From Homoserinibacter sp. GY 40078 (lineage in GTDB: Bacteria; Actinomycetota; Actinomycetes; Actinomycetales; Microbacteriaceae), in assembly GCF_008017545.1 (NCBI RefSeq), contig NZ_VRTZ01000002.1:620001-684000 (forward strand): a DNA stretch of 64,000 nucleotides, written 5' to 3'. Position 1 is the stretch's first letter, and each line of letters begins with the position of its first letter. Position numbers and translations under genes: made by a program. Below, one piece after another: positions 20,013 through 29,227 of the stretch. The notes beneath the pieces were generated by a model. It saw only the letters and a list, made by a program, of their open reading frames with translations, was not told the DNA's origin and did not search any database.

Positions 20013-21500
20013 GTGACGAACAACGCTGTCCAGAATTCCGCCACGGCGGCTCTGTCGGAAGACATCGCGCGTCGCAACCGCGTCGCGATCGTGCTCTTGC
20101 TGGCAGCGGTCTTCGTCGTGTTCCTCAACGAGACCACCATGAGCGTGGCGGTTCCGAAGATCATGGACGATCTCGGCATCACGCCGAGTCAGGGTCAGTG
20201 GCTCACGACCGGATTCGCTTTGACCATGGCGGTCGTGATCCCGGTGACGGGCTTCCTCCTGCAACGCCTCAACACGCGGCCGGTGTTCATCACGGCGATG
20301 TCGCTCTTCACGGTGGGGACGTTCATCGCGGCGACCGCCCCCGGATTCGGGGTGCTGATCCTCGGTCGGGTCGTCCAGGCCAGCGGCACCGCGATCATGA
20401 TGCCGCTGCTGATGACGACCGTCCTGACCCTCGTTCCGATGTCGGATCGCGGTCGGATGATGGGTCGGATCTCCATCGTGATGTCGGTCGCACCGGCGAT
20501 CGGACCGGCGGTCTCGGGTCTCATCCTGCAGTTCCTCGCCTGGCGCGGCCTGTTCTGGGTGATGCTCCCGATCTCGGCCGCGATGCTGGTCATCGGGATC
20601 GCGCGCGTTCCGAACGTCTCGGAACCGCGCAAGGTGCCGCTCGATGTCCTCTCGGTGATCCTCTCGGCGTTCGCTTTCTCAGGAATCGTGTTCGGGCTGA
20701 GCAACCTGGGTCTGGCGGCCGAGGGCAACGCGATGACGCCGTCGTGGATCCCGTTGGTGGTTGGCGGCGTCGCGCTCGCCCTCTTCATCTGGCGCCAGAT
20801 CGTGCTGCAGCGTGTTGACGCGGCATTCCTCGACCTCCGCACGTTCCGCGCCCGCACGTTCGCGGTGTCGGTCGGGTTCCTCGTGATCCTGATGGGAGTT
20901 CTCTTCGGCGTCGTCATCCTGCTGCCGATCTACCTCGAGCGCGGACTCCAGGTCGACGTCCTGCTGATCGGGCTCACGCTTCTTCCCGGTGGACTGGCGA
21001 TGGGTCTCCTCGGCCCGCTGGTCGGGCGGCTGTACGACCGCTTCGGTCCGGCTCCGTTGGTGGTTCCGGGTTCGATCGTGATGAGCGCGGCGATCTGGGC
21101 CATGACGTTCTTCGGTCCCGAAACGCAGCTGTGGTTCGTGTTGGCGACGCACGTGGTGCTGAGCCTGGCGCTCGGTTTCCTGTTCACTCCGGTGTTCACC
21201 GCAGCGACGGGGGCGCTTCCGCGCCACCTCTACTCGCACGGGTCGGCGACGATCGCGACGATCCAGCAGGTGGCCGGTGCAGCAGGCACCGCGGTGTTCA
21301 TCGCGCTGCTCGCCATCGGGACGGCGAATGCCGGAGCGGCGAGCCCCGAGGCGGCGAGCCCCGAGCAGCTGATCGATGGTGTGCACCTCGCATTCCTGGG
21401 AGGCGCGATTCTTTCGCCGCTCGCGATCGTGGCGGCCTTCTTCGTCCGGAAGCCGGTTGAGCCGGAGATCACCGACGAGGAACTCGCCGCCGGCCACTGA
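20013..21500 (+). CDS. MFS multidrug efflux transporter, DHA2 (EmrB/QacA-like) family
   Basis: Encodes 495 residues with about 13-14 hydrophobic helices. Helix 1 carries F-L-N-E-T-T-M-S-V-A-V-P, the DHA2 motif (usually L-D-x-T-x-V-N-V-A-L-P), and the second helix follows G-Q-W-L-T-T-G-F. The motif C-like glycines in helix 5 read A-P-A-I-G-P-A-V-S-G. Family members export drugs, biocides or metabolites using the proton gradient. GTG start with AGGGAG upstream. Its own promoter region holds an operator-like palindrome. Substrate cannot be read from sequence. Confidence 0.88.
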   Translation: MTNNAVQNSATAALSEDIARRNRVAIVLLLAAVFVVFLNETTMSVAVPKIMDDLGITPSQGQWLTTGFALTMAVVIPVTGFLLQRLNTRPVFITAMSLFTVGTFIAATAPGFGVLILGRVVQASGTAIMMPLLMTTVLTLVPMSDRGRMMGRISIVMSVAPAIGPAVSGLILQFLAWRGLFWVMLPISAAMLVIGIARVPNVSEPRKVPLDVLSVILSAFAFSGIVFGLSNLGLAAEGNAMTPSWIPLVVGGVALALFIWRQIVLQRVDAAFLDLRTFRARTFAVSVGFLVILMGVLFGVVILLPIYLERGLQVDVLLIGLTLLPGGLAMGLLGPLVGRLYDRFGPAPLVVPGSIVMSAAIWAMTFFGPETQLWFVLATHVVLSLALGFLFTPVFTAATGALPRHLYSHGSATIATIQQVAGAAGTAVFIALLAIGTANAGAASPEAASPEQLIDGVHLAFLGGAILSPLAIVAAFFVRKPVEPEITDEELAAGH

Positions 21501-21502
21501 CG

Positions 21503-21539
21503 CGTGTGGGCCCGGCGCTCACGTTGCCGAGCCCACACG
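21503..21539. terminator. Bidirectional hairpin terminator between MFS gene and fadB-like gene
   Basis: CGTGTGGGC (21503-21511) pairs exactly with GCCCACACG (21531-21539), and an inner CGGC/GCCG extends the stem after one mismatch. It occupies the 40-bp space between two convergent stops, so it would serve both genes. No strong T-tract. Confidence 0.65.
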
Positions 21540-21540
21540 G

Positions 21541-23697
21541 TCACACCACGCCGCGGACAGGCGGATGGTGGAACGTGTCGCCGAACGCGCGCTCGCTCGC
21601 ACCGACCCGATCGAGGTACGGCGTCGCTCCGCCCATCTGGAACGGCCACCCCGCCCCGAGGATCATGCAGAGGTCGATGTCTTCGGGACCCGCGACTACG
21701 CCGTCCTCGAGCATGCGATGAATCTCGTCTGCCAGACCGAGCTGCAGCCTTTCACGTAGCTGCTCGAGTGAGAGCGGAACGGCGTCCGCGGGCCGGTGCG
21801 CAGCGACGATCGCGATGGCCTTCTTGTCGTAGCCGGTGATCTTGCCCTTGGCGTCCTTCTCGAAGATCGCTCCGTACTCCGCGAGTTCATGGAGCGCTGG
21901 GCTGTCGAAGAAGCGCTCAGGGAACGCCGAGTGGTGAGTATCGAGCACATGGGCGCCGACTTTGAGGCCCACGAGGTCGAGGAGCACGAACGGATCCATC
22001 GGCAGGCCGAACGGCCGCGCCGCCTCGACGACATCCTCGAATGAGGCTCCCTGCTCGACCGCATGCATCGCCTCGCCGAGAACCTTCGCGAGGACGCGGT
22101 TGACGACGAATCCGGGGGAGTCGGTGGTGATCACCGCATTCTTCCGAAGCTTCGCCGCGGTCGCCATCGCGGTCGCCAGAGCGACATCTGTGGTCTGCGG
22201 AGTCTTCACCACCTCGATGAGCGGCATCACCGCGACCGGGTTGAAGAAGTGGAAGCCCACGAGACGCTCCGGGTGCGCGAGCTTCGCCCCGATCTGCTCG
22301 ACCGACAGCGACGAGGTGTTCGTCGCGAGGATCGCTTCCGCGGAGATGTGCTTCTCGACATCCGCGAAGACCTCCTGCTTGACTCCCAGCTCTTCGAAGA
22401 CCGCCTCGATCACCCAATCGCAATCGGCGAAGTCGGCCTTGTCGGTGGTGCCGCTCACGAGCGCCTTCAGCCGGTTCGCCTCATCCGACACGATGCGCCC
22501 CTTCGACAGGAGCTGATCGATCTCGTCGTGGATGTAGGCGATGCCCTTGTCGACGCGCCCCTGATCGAGGTCGGTGATGACCACCGGGACCTGCAGGCGC
22601 CGCACGAAGAGCAGGGCGAATTGGCTGGCCATGAGTCCGGCGCCGATCACGCCGACCTTCGTCACCTTCTGCGCGAGGTCGCCATCGGGCGCACCGGCCG
22701 GCCGCTTCGCACGCTTCTGGACGAGGTTGAACGCGTAGATGGACGCACGGAACTGATCGCCCGAGATCAGGTCGGCGAGGGCCGCGTCCTCCGCGAGGAA
22801 GCCGGTCTTCTTGTCGGTGTTCTTCGCTGCCTTGAGCAGCTCGACAGCGCGATACGGACTCTTCGCCACCTGTCCGATGCGGCTCTTCAGGGTCTTCTCG
22901 GCGATGCCGATGGCGATGTCCCACTTCGCGAGACGCTCGAGCTTGCCGGGGGAGTTCTTCCGCTTGACCTTGATCTCGCCGCCGAGCACGCCGTCCGCCC
23001 ACCGGAGGGAGTCCTCGAGGAAGTTCGCCGGACCGAACATCGCGTCCGCGATCCCCAAGTCGTATGCCTGGGGTCCCTTCAGCATCCGGTTGTTCTTCAG
23101 CGGGTTCGAGATGATCACCTCGAGGGCGTTCTCGATGCCGATGAGGTTCGGAAGCAGCCACGCCCCGCCCCATCCGGGGATCAGGCCGAGGAAGACCTCG
23201 GGGAGCGCGAACGCCGGAACCGAGGAGTCGATTGTGCGGTAGTCGGCGTTGAGCGCGATCTCGACGCCTCCGCCGAGTGCGAGACCGTTGACGAACACGA
23301 ATGAGGGCACGCCGAGCTCGCCCAGCTTGCCGAGCGTGCGGTGACCCAGCTGCGCCATGAGCAAGCCGGTCTCCCGATCGGGGATCGCGCCGACCTTGGA
23401 AAGGTCGGCACCGGCGGCCAGGATGAACTGTTTGCCGATGATGGCGACGCCGTCGATCTCCTTCGCTGCAGCACGCGCCGCCAGCTCATCGAGGCGGTCT
23501 CCGAGTTCGAGCAGCGTCGCGGGGCCCAAGGTGTTGGGACGCGTGTGGTCACGGCCGTTGTCGAGCGTCAGCAGGGCGATCGTGCGTCCGCTCGGCAGAG
23601 CGACATCGCGCACATAAGAGTGCGTGACGATCTCATCCGGGTCGAGCGCGGCGAGCTTCGCGAAGTCGCTGGAGCTGTAGTCGGGCAACGAGGTCAT
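21541..23697 (-). CDS. Multifunctional enoyl-CoA hydratase / 3-hydroxyacyl-CoA dehydrogenase
   Basis: Encodes 718 residues in two parts. The N-terminal crotonase domain (about residues 25-290) has an oxyanion-hole segment I-I-G-K-Q-F-I-L-A-A-G-A-D and N-G-L-A-L-G-G-G-V-E. The C-terminal NAD dehydrogenase (from about residue 345) has the Rossmann motif G-V-I-G-A-G-L-M-A-S and the catalytic H-F-F-N-P-V segment. It performs the middle two steps of fatty-acid beta-oxidation (FadB/FadJ-like alpha subunit). ATG 23697 is chosen because GGAGG lies upstream and the thiolase stop is only 2 bp away; a longer frame lacks a ribosome site. Confidence 0.9.
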   Translation of the reverse strand: MTSLPDYSSSDFAKLAALDPDEIVTHSYVRDVALPSGRTIALLTLDNGRDHTRPNTLGPATLLELGDRLDELAARAAAKEIDGVAIIGKQFILAAGADLSKVGAIPDRETGLLMAQLGHRTLGKLGELGVPSFVFVNGLALGGGVEIALNADYRTIDSSVPAFALPEVFLGLIPGWGGAWLLPNLIGIENALEVIISNPLKNNRMLKGPQAYDLGIADAMFGPANFLEDSLRWADGVLGGEIKVKRKNSPGKLERLAKWDIAIGIAEKTLKSRIGQVAKSPYRAVELLKAAKNTDKKTGFLAEDAALADLISGDQFRASIYAFNLVQKRAKRPAGAPDGDLAQKVTKVGVIGAGLMASQFALLFVRRLQVPVVITDLDQGRVDKGIAYIHDEIDQLLSKGRIVSDEANRLKALVSGTTDKADFADCDWVIEAVFEELGVKQEVFADVEKHISAEAILATNTSSLSVEQIGAKLAHPERLVGFHFFNPVAVMPLIEVVKTPQTTDVALATAMATAAKLRKNAVITTDSPGFVVNRVLAKVLGEAMHAVEQGASFEDVVEAARPFGLPMDPFVLLDLVGLKVGAHVLDTHHSAFPERFFDSPALHELAEYGAIFEKDAKGKITGYDKKAIAIVAAHRPADAVPLSLEQLRERLQLGLADEIHRMLEDGVVAGPEDIDLCMILGAGWPFQMGGATPYLDRVGASERAFGDTFHHPPVRGVV

Positions 23698-23699
23698 CG

Positions 23700-24911
23700 T
23701 CACTTCCCTCCTCGGTAGTGCGGGTTCTCCCAGATGACGCTGCCACCCTGCCCGAGGCCGACGCACATCGCGGTGAGGCCGTACCGCACATCCGGACGCT
23801 CTTCGAACTGTCGCGCCAGCTGGATCATGAGACGCACACCCGATGAGGCGAGCGGATGACCGATGGCGATCGCTCCGCCCCAGGGATTGACGCGCGGATC
23901 CTCGTCGTCGACACCGAAGTGGTCGAGGAACGAGAGCACCTGCACGGCGAAGGCCTCATTGAGCTCGAAGAGGCCGATGTCGTCGATCGTGAGACCCGCC
24001 TTGCGCAGCGCCTTCTCGGTCGAGGGGATCGGTCCGATGCCCATCACCTCGGGCTCCACGCCCGCGAACCCGAACGAGACCATCCGCATCTTGGTCGGGA
24101 GTCCTAGCTCCGCCGCGGCGTCGGCCGAGGCGATGAGCGACACGGTCGCCCCGTCGGTCAGCGGCGAGGCGTTTCCGGCCGTCACCCGTCCGTGCGGACG
24201 GAACGGGGTCTTGAGGTTCGCGAGACCCTCCATCGTGGTCTCCGGGCGCATGCCCTCGTCCTTCGTCGCGAGACCCCAGCCCTCTTCGCTTCGAATCGCC
24301 ACCGGGATCAGATCCGGCTGGATCTTGCCCGCCTCATAGGCGGCCGCGACCTTCTGCTGGCTGAGCATCGAGAAGCGGTCGCTGCGCTCCTTCGTGAGCG
24401 AGGGGAAGCGGTCGTGCAGTCGCTCCGCCGTATTGCCCATGTTGAGCGAATCGGGTGAGACGAGCTTCTCTGCGAGGAACCGGGGGTTGGGGTCGGCATT
24501 GAATCCCATCGGGTGACGGCCCATGTGCTCCACACCGCCGGCGATCCCGATGTCGTAGGCGCCGAACGCGATCGCACCGGCGATCGTCGTGACGCTCGTC
24601 ATCGCGCCCGCGCACATCCGGTCGATCGCGTAGCCCGGGACCGACAGCGGAAGCCCCGCGAGAATCGCGGAGGTGCGACCGAGCGTGAGGCCCTGGTCTC
24701 CCTGCTGGGTCGTCGCGGCGATCGCCACGTCGTCGACCCGGTCCTTCGGGAGGCTCGGGTTGCGCTCGAGGAGACCGATCATCGCTTTCACGATGAGGTC
24801 ATCCGCGCGGGTGTTCCAGTACTGGCCCTTCTCTCCGGCGCGTCCGAACGGGGTGCGTACCCCGTCCACGAAGACGACGTCAGAACGATGAGCCGAGGGC
24901 GCTTGGGCCAC
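23700..24911 (-). CDS. Acetyl-CoA C-acyltransferase (thiolase, FadA type)
   Basis: Encodes 403 residues. Thiolase catalytic residues are visible: Cys100 in D-R-M-C-A-G-A-M, His in I-A-I-G-H-P-L-A-S-S-G, and the C-terminal Cys in M-C-V-G-L-G-Q-G. Cleaves 3-ketoacyl-CoA to acetyl-CoA and shortened acyl-CoA, the final step of beta-oxidation. The GTG at 24911 is chosen because a perfect GGAGG sits five bases upstream (24921-24917); an ATG 42 bp earlier lacks one. First gene of a two-gene operon with the hydratase/dehydrogenase. Confidence 0.92.
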   Translation of the reverse strand: MAQAPSAHRSDVVFVDGVRTPFGRAGEKGQYWNTRADDLIVKAMIGLLERNPSLPKDRVDDVAIAATTQQGDQGLTLGRTSAILAGLPLSVPGYAIDRMCAGAMTSVTTIAGAIAFGAYDIGIAGGVEHMGRHPMGFNADPNPRFLAEKLVSPDSLNMGNTAERLHDRFPSLTKERSDRFSMLSQQKVAAAYEAGKIQPDLIPVAIRSEEGWGLATKDEGMRPETTMEGLANLKTPFRPHGRVTAGNASPLTDGATVSLIASADAAAELGLPTKMRMVSFGFAGVEPEVMGIGPIPSTEKALRKAGLTIDDIGLFELNEAFAVQVLSFLDHFGVDDEDPRVNPWGGAIAIGHPLASSGVRLMIQLARQFEERPDVRYGLTAMCVGLGQGGSVIWENPHYRGGK

Positions 24912-25014
24912 GATGCCTCCAAGATCGACGGGTGGGATGCGCACATGAGGCATCCCGGGTCCTCCAGCATCCTAGGCAGGCACCGTCGCCGTGGTTCGAA
25001 TCGTTCGACGGAAT

Positions 25015-26244
25015 CTACGAAGGGTCGGGGGCCGGGTCGGCGGGCGGTTGGAGCGCCTCGACAAAGGCTGTCGCGATCAATCCGGACAGCTCATCGACCT
25101 GCCACTGTCGCGCACCGTGAGAGCGCAGAGCCTCGGCGATCGTCGTCTCGTCGAGCCGGCTCGGCGGGGTCCACGCCACACGTCGCAGCACCTCGGGGGT
25201 GAGCACGTTCTCCATCGGGATCGAGAGCTCCTCGGCGCGCGCCATGACCGCCGTGCGTGCAAGACGCAGGCGACGATCCGCCTCCGGATTGCGGTCCGCC
25301 CACATGCGTGGTGCCGGCACCCCGTCGCCCGTACCCCGCATCGACGGCGGGGTCGGATCGGCGGTTCCCGCCTCGACGGCGGCCCACCAGCGGTCGAGCT
25401 CGCGTCGGCTCGCGCGACCCGTGAACTCCTTGAGTCCTGCAAGCTCCCGCTTGCTCTGAGGTTGCGCCTTCGCCACCGCGACGAGCGACGCATCCGGCAC
25501 CAGGCGACCAGGCGCGACGTCCTGATCCTGGGCGAACGCGTCGCGCGCGTTCCAGAGCGCGCGGGCGATGGCGAGCTGGCGCGGTGAGCGGAGCGCGTGC
25601 ATCCCCGAGAGGCGGCGCCATGGCTCCTGCCTGACCGGAACGGTCTTCTCGAGTACCGCGGCGAACTCCTGCTGCGCGAACTCGCTCTTGCCGCCGTCTT
25701 CGAGCAGCGCAGCGATCTTGTCGCGGAGGTCGGGAAGCAACTCCACGTCGAGTGCGGCGTAGACCAGCCATTCCTGGGGGAGCGGGCGCGTCGACCAGTC
25801 GGCGGCAGAGTGCGCCTTGGCGAGATGCACGCCGAGCAACTCTTCCGCGACGGTAGCGAGGCCGACTCGGGGGAGACCTGCGAGGCGGGCACCGAGCTCG
25901 GTGTCGAAGATCGTCTCGGGGTCGAGCCCGACCTCACGCAAACACGCAAGATCCTGACTCGCCGCGTGGAGGACCCACTCCTCACCGTGCATCACCGCGT
26001 CCAGCTCCGAGAAGTCGCCGATCGCCGGCGGGTCGAAGAGGAACGCCCCGGATTCGCGACGGAAGACCTGGATCAGATACGCCCGCTGGGAGTACCGGAA
26101 GCCGGATGCGCGTTCGGCGTCGACGGCGAAGGGTCCTGTTCCGCGTGCGAGCGCGTCGACCGCGAGCAGGTAACCCTCTCGGGTATCGATGACCTCGACC
26201 TCGGGGTGCTCGGCATCTGCGGTGATCACTGGTTCGTCAGTCAC
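25015..26244 (-). CDS. rnd: Ribonuclease D-like 3'-5' exonuclease with HRDC domain
   Basis: Encodes 409 residues. The DEDD exonuclease domain (about residues 15-200) shows Asp42-Ala-Glu44 in F-A-V-D-A-E-R, then A-S-Q-D-L, and Y-A-A-L-D-V-E-L-L as the fourth motif. An HRDC helical bundle follows near residues 215-300. RNase D trims 3' ends of tRNA and other stable RNAs. GTG 26244 overlaps the DUF3000 gene end by 8 bp, so the pair is coupled; a longer frame runs through the DUF3000 gene and is a shadow. Confidence 0.88.
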   Translation of the reverse strand: MTDEPVITADAEHPEVEVIDTREGYLLAVDALARGTGPFAVDAERASGFRYSQRAYLIQVFRRESGAFLFDPPAIGDFSELDAVMHGEEWVLHAASQDLACLREVGLDPETIFDTELGARLAGLPRVGLATVAEELLGVHLAKAHSAADWSTRPLPQEWLVYAALDVELLPDLRDKIAALLEDGGKSEFAQQEFAAVLEKTVPVRQEPWRRLSGMHALRSPRQLAIARALWNARDAFAQDQDVAPGRLVPDASLVAVAKAQPQSKRELAGLKEFTGRASRRELDRWWAAVEAGTADPTPPSMRGTGDGVPAPRMWADRNPEADRRLRLARTAVMARAEELSIPMENVLTPEVLRRVAWTPPSRLDETTIAEALRSHGARQWQVDELSGLIATAFVEALQPPADPAPDPS

Positions 26245-26833
26245 GTGCGACCTGTCGTCGGGGAAGCAAGGCCACAGCATCCGAACTCGGGGGGAGACCC
26301 GCGAGCATGCACAAGAGTTCGCACCACGCCTCGACCTGCGGGCCGATGTCGGCCCCGGCGGGAGACCAGGACGCGCGAAGCTCGAGCTGAGACGCATCCC
26401 CCTGGCCCGCGAGCTCGCCGAACCCGGTCGAGAGCACCTTCGTCGCAGTGCCCGACGGGGAGGAGTACTCGGCACCTCGGGCGTCGAGCGCATCCACGAG
26501 CCAGGACCACGCGACCTGCGCGATGAACGGATCCACACCGATCTCGTTCTCGAGAGGAGCCTGCGCGTACGCGACGACGCGGAACGGACCGCCCCACGCG
26601 TCGGGCTCCTCCGGGTCGTAGAGCAGCACGAAGCGTCCCGTCCCGAGCAGCGAGTCGATGCCGTGCGTCGTCGGGCGTACATCTGCGGCCAACGCGATGG
26701 CATAGGGCGCGAGGCCCGTGGGGGCCGTGATCTCCACGAGTTCCATCTCTTCCCGGGTGCTCGCGGCGCGAACCGACTCCACCGCACGCACGAAGGGCGC
26801 GGGGGCAGACAGCTCTGACGGAGATGCGGTCAC
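26237..26833 (-). CDS. DUF3000 family protein
   Basis: Encodes 198 residues. No membrane helix or signal peptide. Segments such as I-A-L-A-A-D-V-R-P and W-S-P-A-G-A-D-I-G-P-Q-V-E-A-W match the actinobacterial DUF3000 family, which typically precedes an RNase D gene. Function unknown; the conserved pairing suggests an RNA-related role, but that is inference. GTG start, 6 nt after a -10 hexamer on the minus strand, predicted leaderless. Confidence 0.82.
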   Translation of the reverse strand: MTASPSELSAPAPFVRAVESVRAASTREEMELVEITAPTGLAPYAIALAADVRPTTHGIDSLLGTGRFVLLYDPEEPDAWGGPFRVVAYAQAPLENEIGVDPFIAQVAWSWLVDALDARGAEYSSPSGTATKVLSTGFGELAGQGDASQLELRASWSPAGADIGPQVEAWCELLCMLAGLPPSSDAVALLPRRQVARD

Positions 26834-26839
26834 GACGGA

Positions 26840-26849
26840 AGCCTAGGAT
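26840..26849. promoter_or_regulatory. Overlapping divergent -10 elements sharing CCTAGG
   Basis: On the minus strand TAGGCT (26845-26840) lies 6 nt before the DUF3000 GTG. On the plus strand TAGGAT (26844-26849) points toward the alpha/beta hydrolase. The hexamers overlap by two bases inside a CCTAGG palindrome, so only one polymerase could melt this site at a time. Confidence 0.4.
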
Positions 26850-26901
26850 TCGGGATGAGAGCCGCACAGGTGCCACGCCGATGCGGAGAGCGGAGGAGCA
26901 C

Positions 26902-28083
26902 GTGAGACGCGCTGACAGAGGGTCCCGCGCTGCGCGGATCGCCACCGGCGTCGTGCTCGGAGCGGCGGTCGCTGCCGCCACCGCGATCGGCGTCCTGAGC
27001 GCCGTCGTCGCCCGAACAGTGCTCGTTCCGCCGTCGCGTCGCGACGACGACATCCGGATTCTCGGCTACGACCCGCAGACGCGCCGCATCACGCTCTCGC
27101 CGACCGCCGACTCGACGCTGCCGGGTCAGTACAGCTTCTGGTTCTCGGGCGATACGGGGCATGCGCGGATCGGGGAGATCATCGAGATCGATCGGCTCGG
27201 CGTCGTGAGGGAGTTGCTCGCCGTCGACTTCGGCGACCTCGCCTCGGCGCGGAGGGGCCGGTTCAGCGGATGGTTCTGGCTCTCGCCTCGTCAGCTCGAG
27301 GTGCCCTACGAGAACGTGACGGTCTCCACCCCGCTCGGGCCCGCTCCGGCCTGGTTGATCCCGGCTGCGGGAGAGTCCGAGCGGTGGGTGATCGGTGTCC
27401 ATGGGCGGGCTGTTCGGCGCGCCGAGACTCTCAGGGGTGTCGCACCCTTCCGTGCGGCGGGCTACCACAGCCTGCTGGTGTCCTATCGGAACGACGGCGA
27501 GGCGCCGCCCAGCCCCGACCGGCGCTATGCGCTCGGTGAGCGGGAGTGGATCGATGTCGATGCCGCTGTGGCGTACGCGATCGCACGTGGTGCGCGAGAG
27601 ATCGTGCTGATGGGGTGGTCGATGGGTGGTGCGACTGTCCTGCAGGCGCTCACCCGGTCGCCACGTTCGCCGCTCGTCACCGGTGTGGTGCTCGAGTCCC
27701 CGGTGGTCGACTGGATCGCGACTCTCGAGTTCCAGGCGCGCATGCGCCGACTGCCGGCCGTCGTGCGCTGGGGCGTCTTCCAACTCATCCGATCGAGATG
27801 GGGTCGTGTGGTGACGGGTCTTGCCGAGCCGCTCGATCTCGACCGCATGGATTTCGTGACCCGGGCGGCGGAGCTCGACAGGCCCGTGCTGCTCCTGCAC
27901 AGCGTCGACGACGGATTCGTACCCGCGACGGCATCCAGCGCCCTAGCGGCCGCGCGCCCCGACATCGTCACCTTCGAGCAGTTCACGATCGCGCGCCACA
28001 CGAAGTTGTGGAACTACGACCGCACGCGTTGGGAGGACGCGATCACCAACTGGCTCGCTCAGTTCACCGACCAACGGGCGTAG
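26902..28083 (+). CDS. Membrane-anchored alpha/beta hydrolase
   Basis: Encodes 393 residues. A basic N-terminus is followed by one hydrophobic helix (about residues 10-35: V-V-L-G-A-A-V-A-A-A), then an N-terminal beta domain and an alpha/beta hydrolase fold. The nucleophile elbow is G-W-S-M-G-G, the acid candidate is in L-L-H-S-V-D-D-G, and the His in A-R-H-T-K-L-W-N. The catalytic domain likely faces outward, anchored by the single helix. Substrate unknown; esterase or peptidase are both possible. GTG 26902 is chosen because GGAGG lies five bases upstream; ATG 26881 is the alternative. The 3' end overlaps the next gene, on the opposite strand, by 25 bp. Confidence 0.8.
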   Translation: MRRADRGSRAARIATGVVLGAAVAAATAIGVLSAVVARTVLVPPSRRDDDIRILGYDPQTRRITLSPTADSTLPGQYSFWFSGDTGHARIGEIIEIDRLGVVRELLAVDFGDLASARRGRFSGWFWLSPRQLEVPYENVTVSTPLGPAPAWLIPAAGESERWVIGVHGRAVRRAETLRGVAPFRAAGYHSLLVSYRNDGEAPPSPDRRYALGEREWIDVDAAVAYAIARGAREIVLMGWSMGGATVLQALTRSPRSPLVTGVVLESPVVDWIATLEFQARMRRLPAVVRWGVFQLIRSRWGRVVTGLAEPLDLDRMDFVTRAAELDRPVLLLHSVDDGFVPATASSALAAARPDIVTFEQFTIARHTKLWNYDRTRWEDAITNWLAQFTDQRA

Positions 28084-28778
28084 AGCCCGCCGGCGTCGTC
28101 GGCCATGAGAGCCAGGAGCCGTAGATCGATCGCGTGATGCGGTTCCGAGCCGAGGACGGGAAGCCCGCCTCCGACGAGGCGCGGGCTGGTCGAGAGGCAC
28201 AGCTCGCCGACCAGGCCTGCCGCGAGCAGCTGAGACGCGAGCACCGGGCCGCCCTCGCAGACGATTCGGCCCAGCCCGTCGGCGATCAGCGACGCGATGA
28301 TCGACTCCGGGGCGAGGCGACCGTGAGAGTCGGCCTCCAACTCGATGAATCGATGTGGGGCGTCGAGGGACGCGGCTGTCCGTTCGCGGGCGATCACCGG
28401 GCCGAACACGAGGATCGGCTCGGCGTCGCCGGATGGTGCGGGCGAGGCTCCCGCGAAGTCGCCCGACGTCGTCACCACGGCAAGACGCGCGGTTCTCGGC
28501 ATGAGGTACCCCTCGGCGCGCAGGCTCGCTGCGCCGATCAGCACGACGTCGCTCTCGGCCCGGATGGCGCCGAGCACGGCCCGATCCGGACGGCTCGACA
28601 GCGACTCCGAGGTCCCGTCGTCGCCACGCGCGCTGCCGTCGACGCTCGCGATCAGGTTGATCCGGATCCCGGCTGCGTCATGATCTCGACCGTACAGAGC
28701 CCGCAGGCGATCCCGGCTTCCCGGCTCTCCCACCGGGATCGGAGCGCCCGGCTCGGGGAGCAGCGGTCGCAGCGTCAC
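28059..28778 (-). CDS. RibD C-terminal / dihydrofolate reductase-like pyrimidine reductase family protein
   Basis: Encodes 239 residues, a single reductase domain without the deaminase half of RibD. Visible: N-L-I-A-S-V-D-G-S-A-R-G-D-D-G at the N-terminal strand, V-L-I-G-A-A-S-L-R-A-E-G in the middle, and C-E-G-G-P-V-L near residue 190, the NADPH-binding pattern of this family. It may act in riboflavin-type or other pyrimidine reduction, but stand-alone members are functionally uncharacterised. GTG start overlaps the SufE stop (GTGA). Its 3' end runs 25 bp into the convergent hydrolase gene. Confidence 0.75.
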   Translation of the reverse strand: MTLRPLLPEPGAPIPVGEPGSRDRLRALYGRDHDAAGIRINLIASVDGSARGDDGTSESLSSRPDRAVLGAIRAESDVVLIGAASLRAEGYLMPRTARLAVVTTSGDFAGASPAPSGDAEPILVFGPVIARERTAASLDAPHRFIELEADSHGRLAPESIIASLIADGLGRIVCEGGPVLASQLLAAGLVGELCLSTSPRLVGGGLPVLGSEPHHAIDLRLLALMADDAGGLYARWSVN

Positions 28779-29209
28779 GCCGTGCGTTCCCGCACCTGTC
28801 GCTGGACGCGACCGAGCATCCCGGACATCCCGCGGATGCGCAGCGGGCTCACGGCCTCGGTGAGTCCGAGGGTCAACGGGAAGTCCGCCGGAACCGCGAG
28901 AACCTCCTCCGCCGCGAGGCCGGTCAGCCCCTGCACGAGGATCGACGCGAAGCCACGCGTCGTGGGCGACTGAGGAGGAGCGGTGGCGTACATCCGCACA
29001 ACGTTCTCGCTGTCGACCTCGACGAAGATGTACACCGGGGACTGGCACTCCTCGACCCGCTCCAAGAGGTCCGGATGCTCCGCGAATCGCGGAGGCAGCT
29101 CCGGCAGCTCCTGAGAGAACTCGAGTAGCAGTTGCAACCGGTCGGCTTGGCCGAGGGCCAGGAAGTCGTCTCGGATCGCGGCGAGTGAGTCGGGAAGCGG
29201 GGCCGTCAT
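28775..29209 (-). CDS. SufE-family sulfur acceptor protein
   Basis: Encodes 144 residues. The sulfur-accepting Cys is visible in V-E-E-C-Q-S-P-V-Y, the SufE signature. SufE takes persulfide sulfur from a cysteine desulfurase and passes it to Fe-S assembly. Lies 18 bp after the sulfurtransferase stop, so it is likely co-transcribed with it; a desulfurase is not in this window. The pairing of SufE with a rhodanese suggests an alternative sulfur source, an inference. Confidence 0.88.
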   Translation of the reverse strand: MTAPLPDSLAAIRDDFLALGQADRLQLLLEFSQELPELPPRFAEHPDLLERVEECQSPVYIFVEVDSENVVRMYATAPPQSPTTRGFASILVQGLTGLAAEEVLAVPADFPLTLGLTEAVSPLRIRGMSGMLGRVQRQVRERTA

Positions 29210-29227
29210 CAGATCAGTGTTGCGCGT

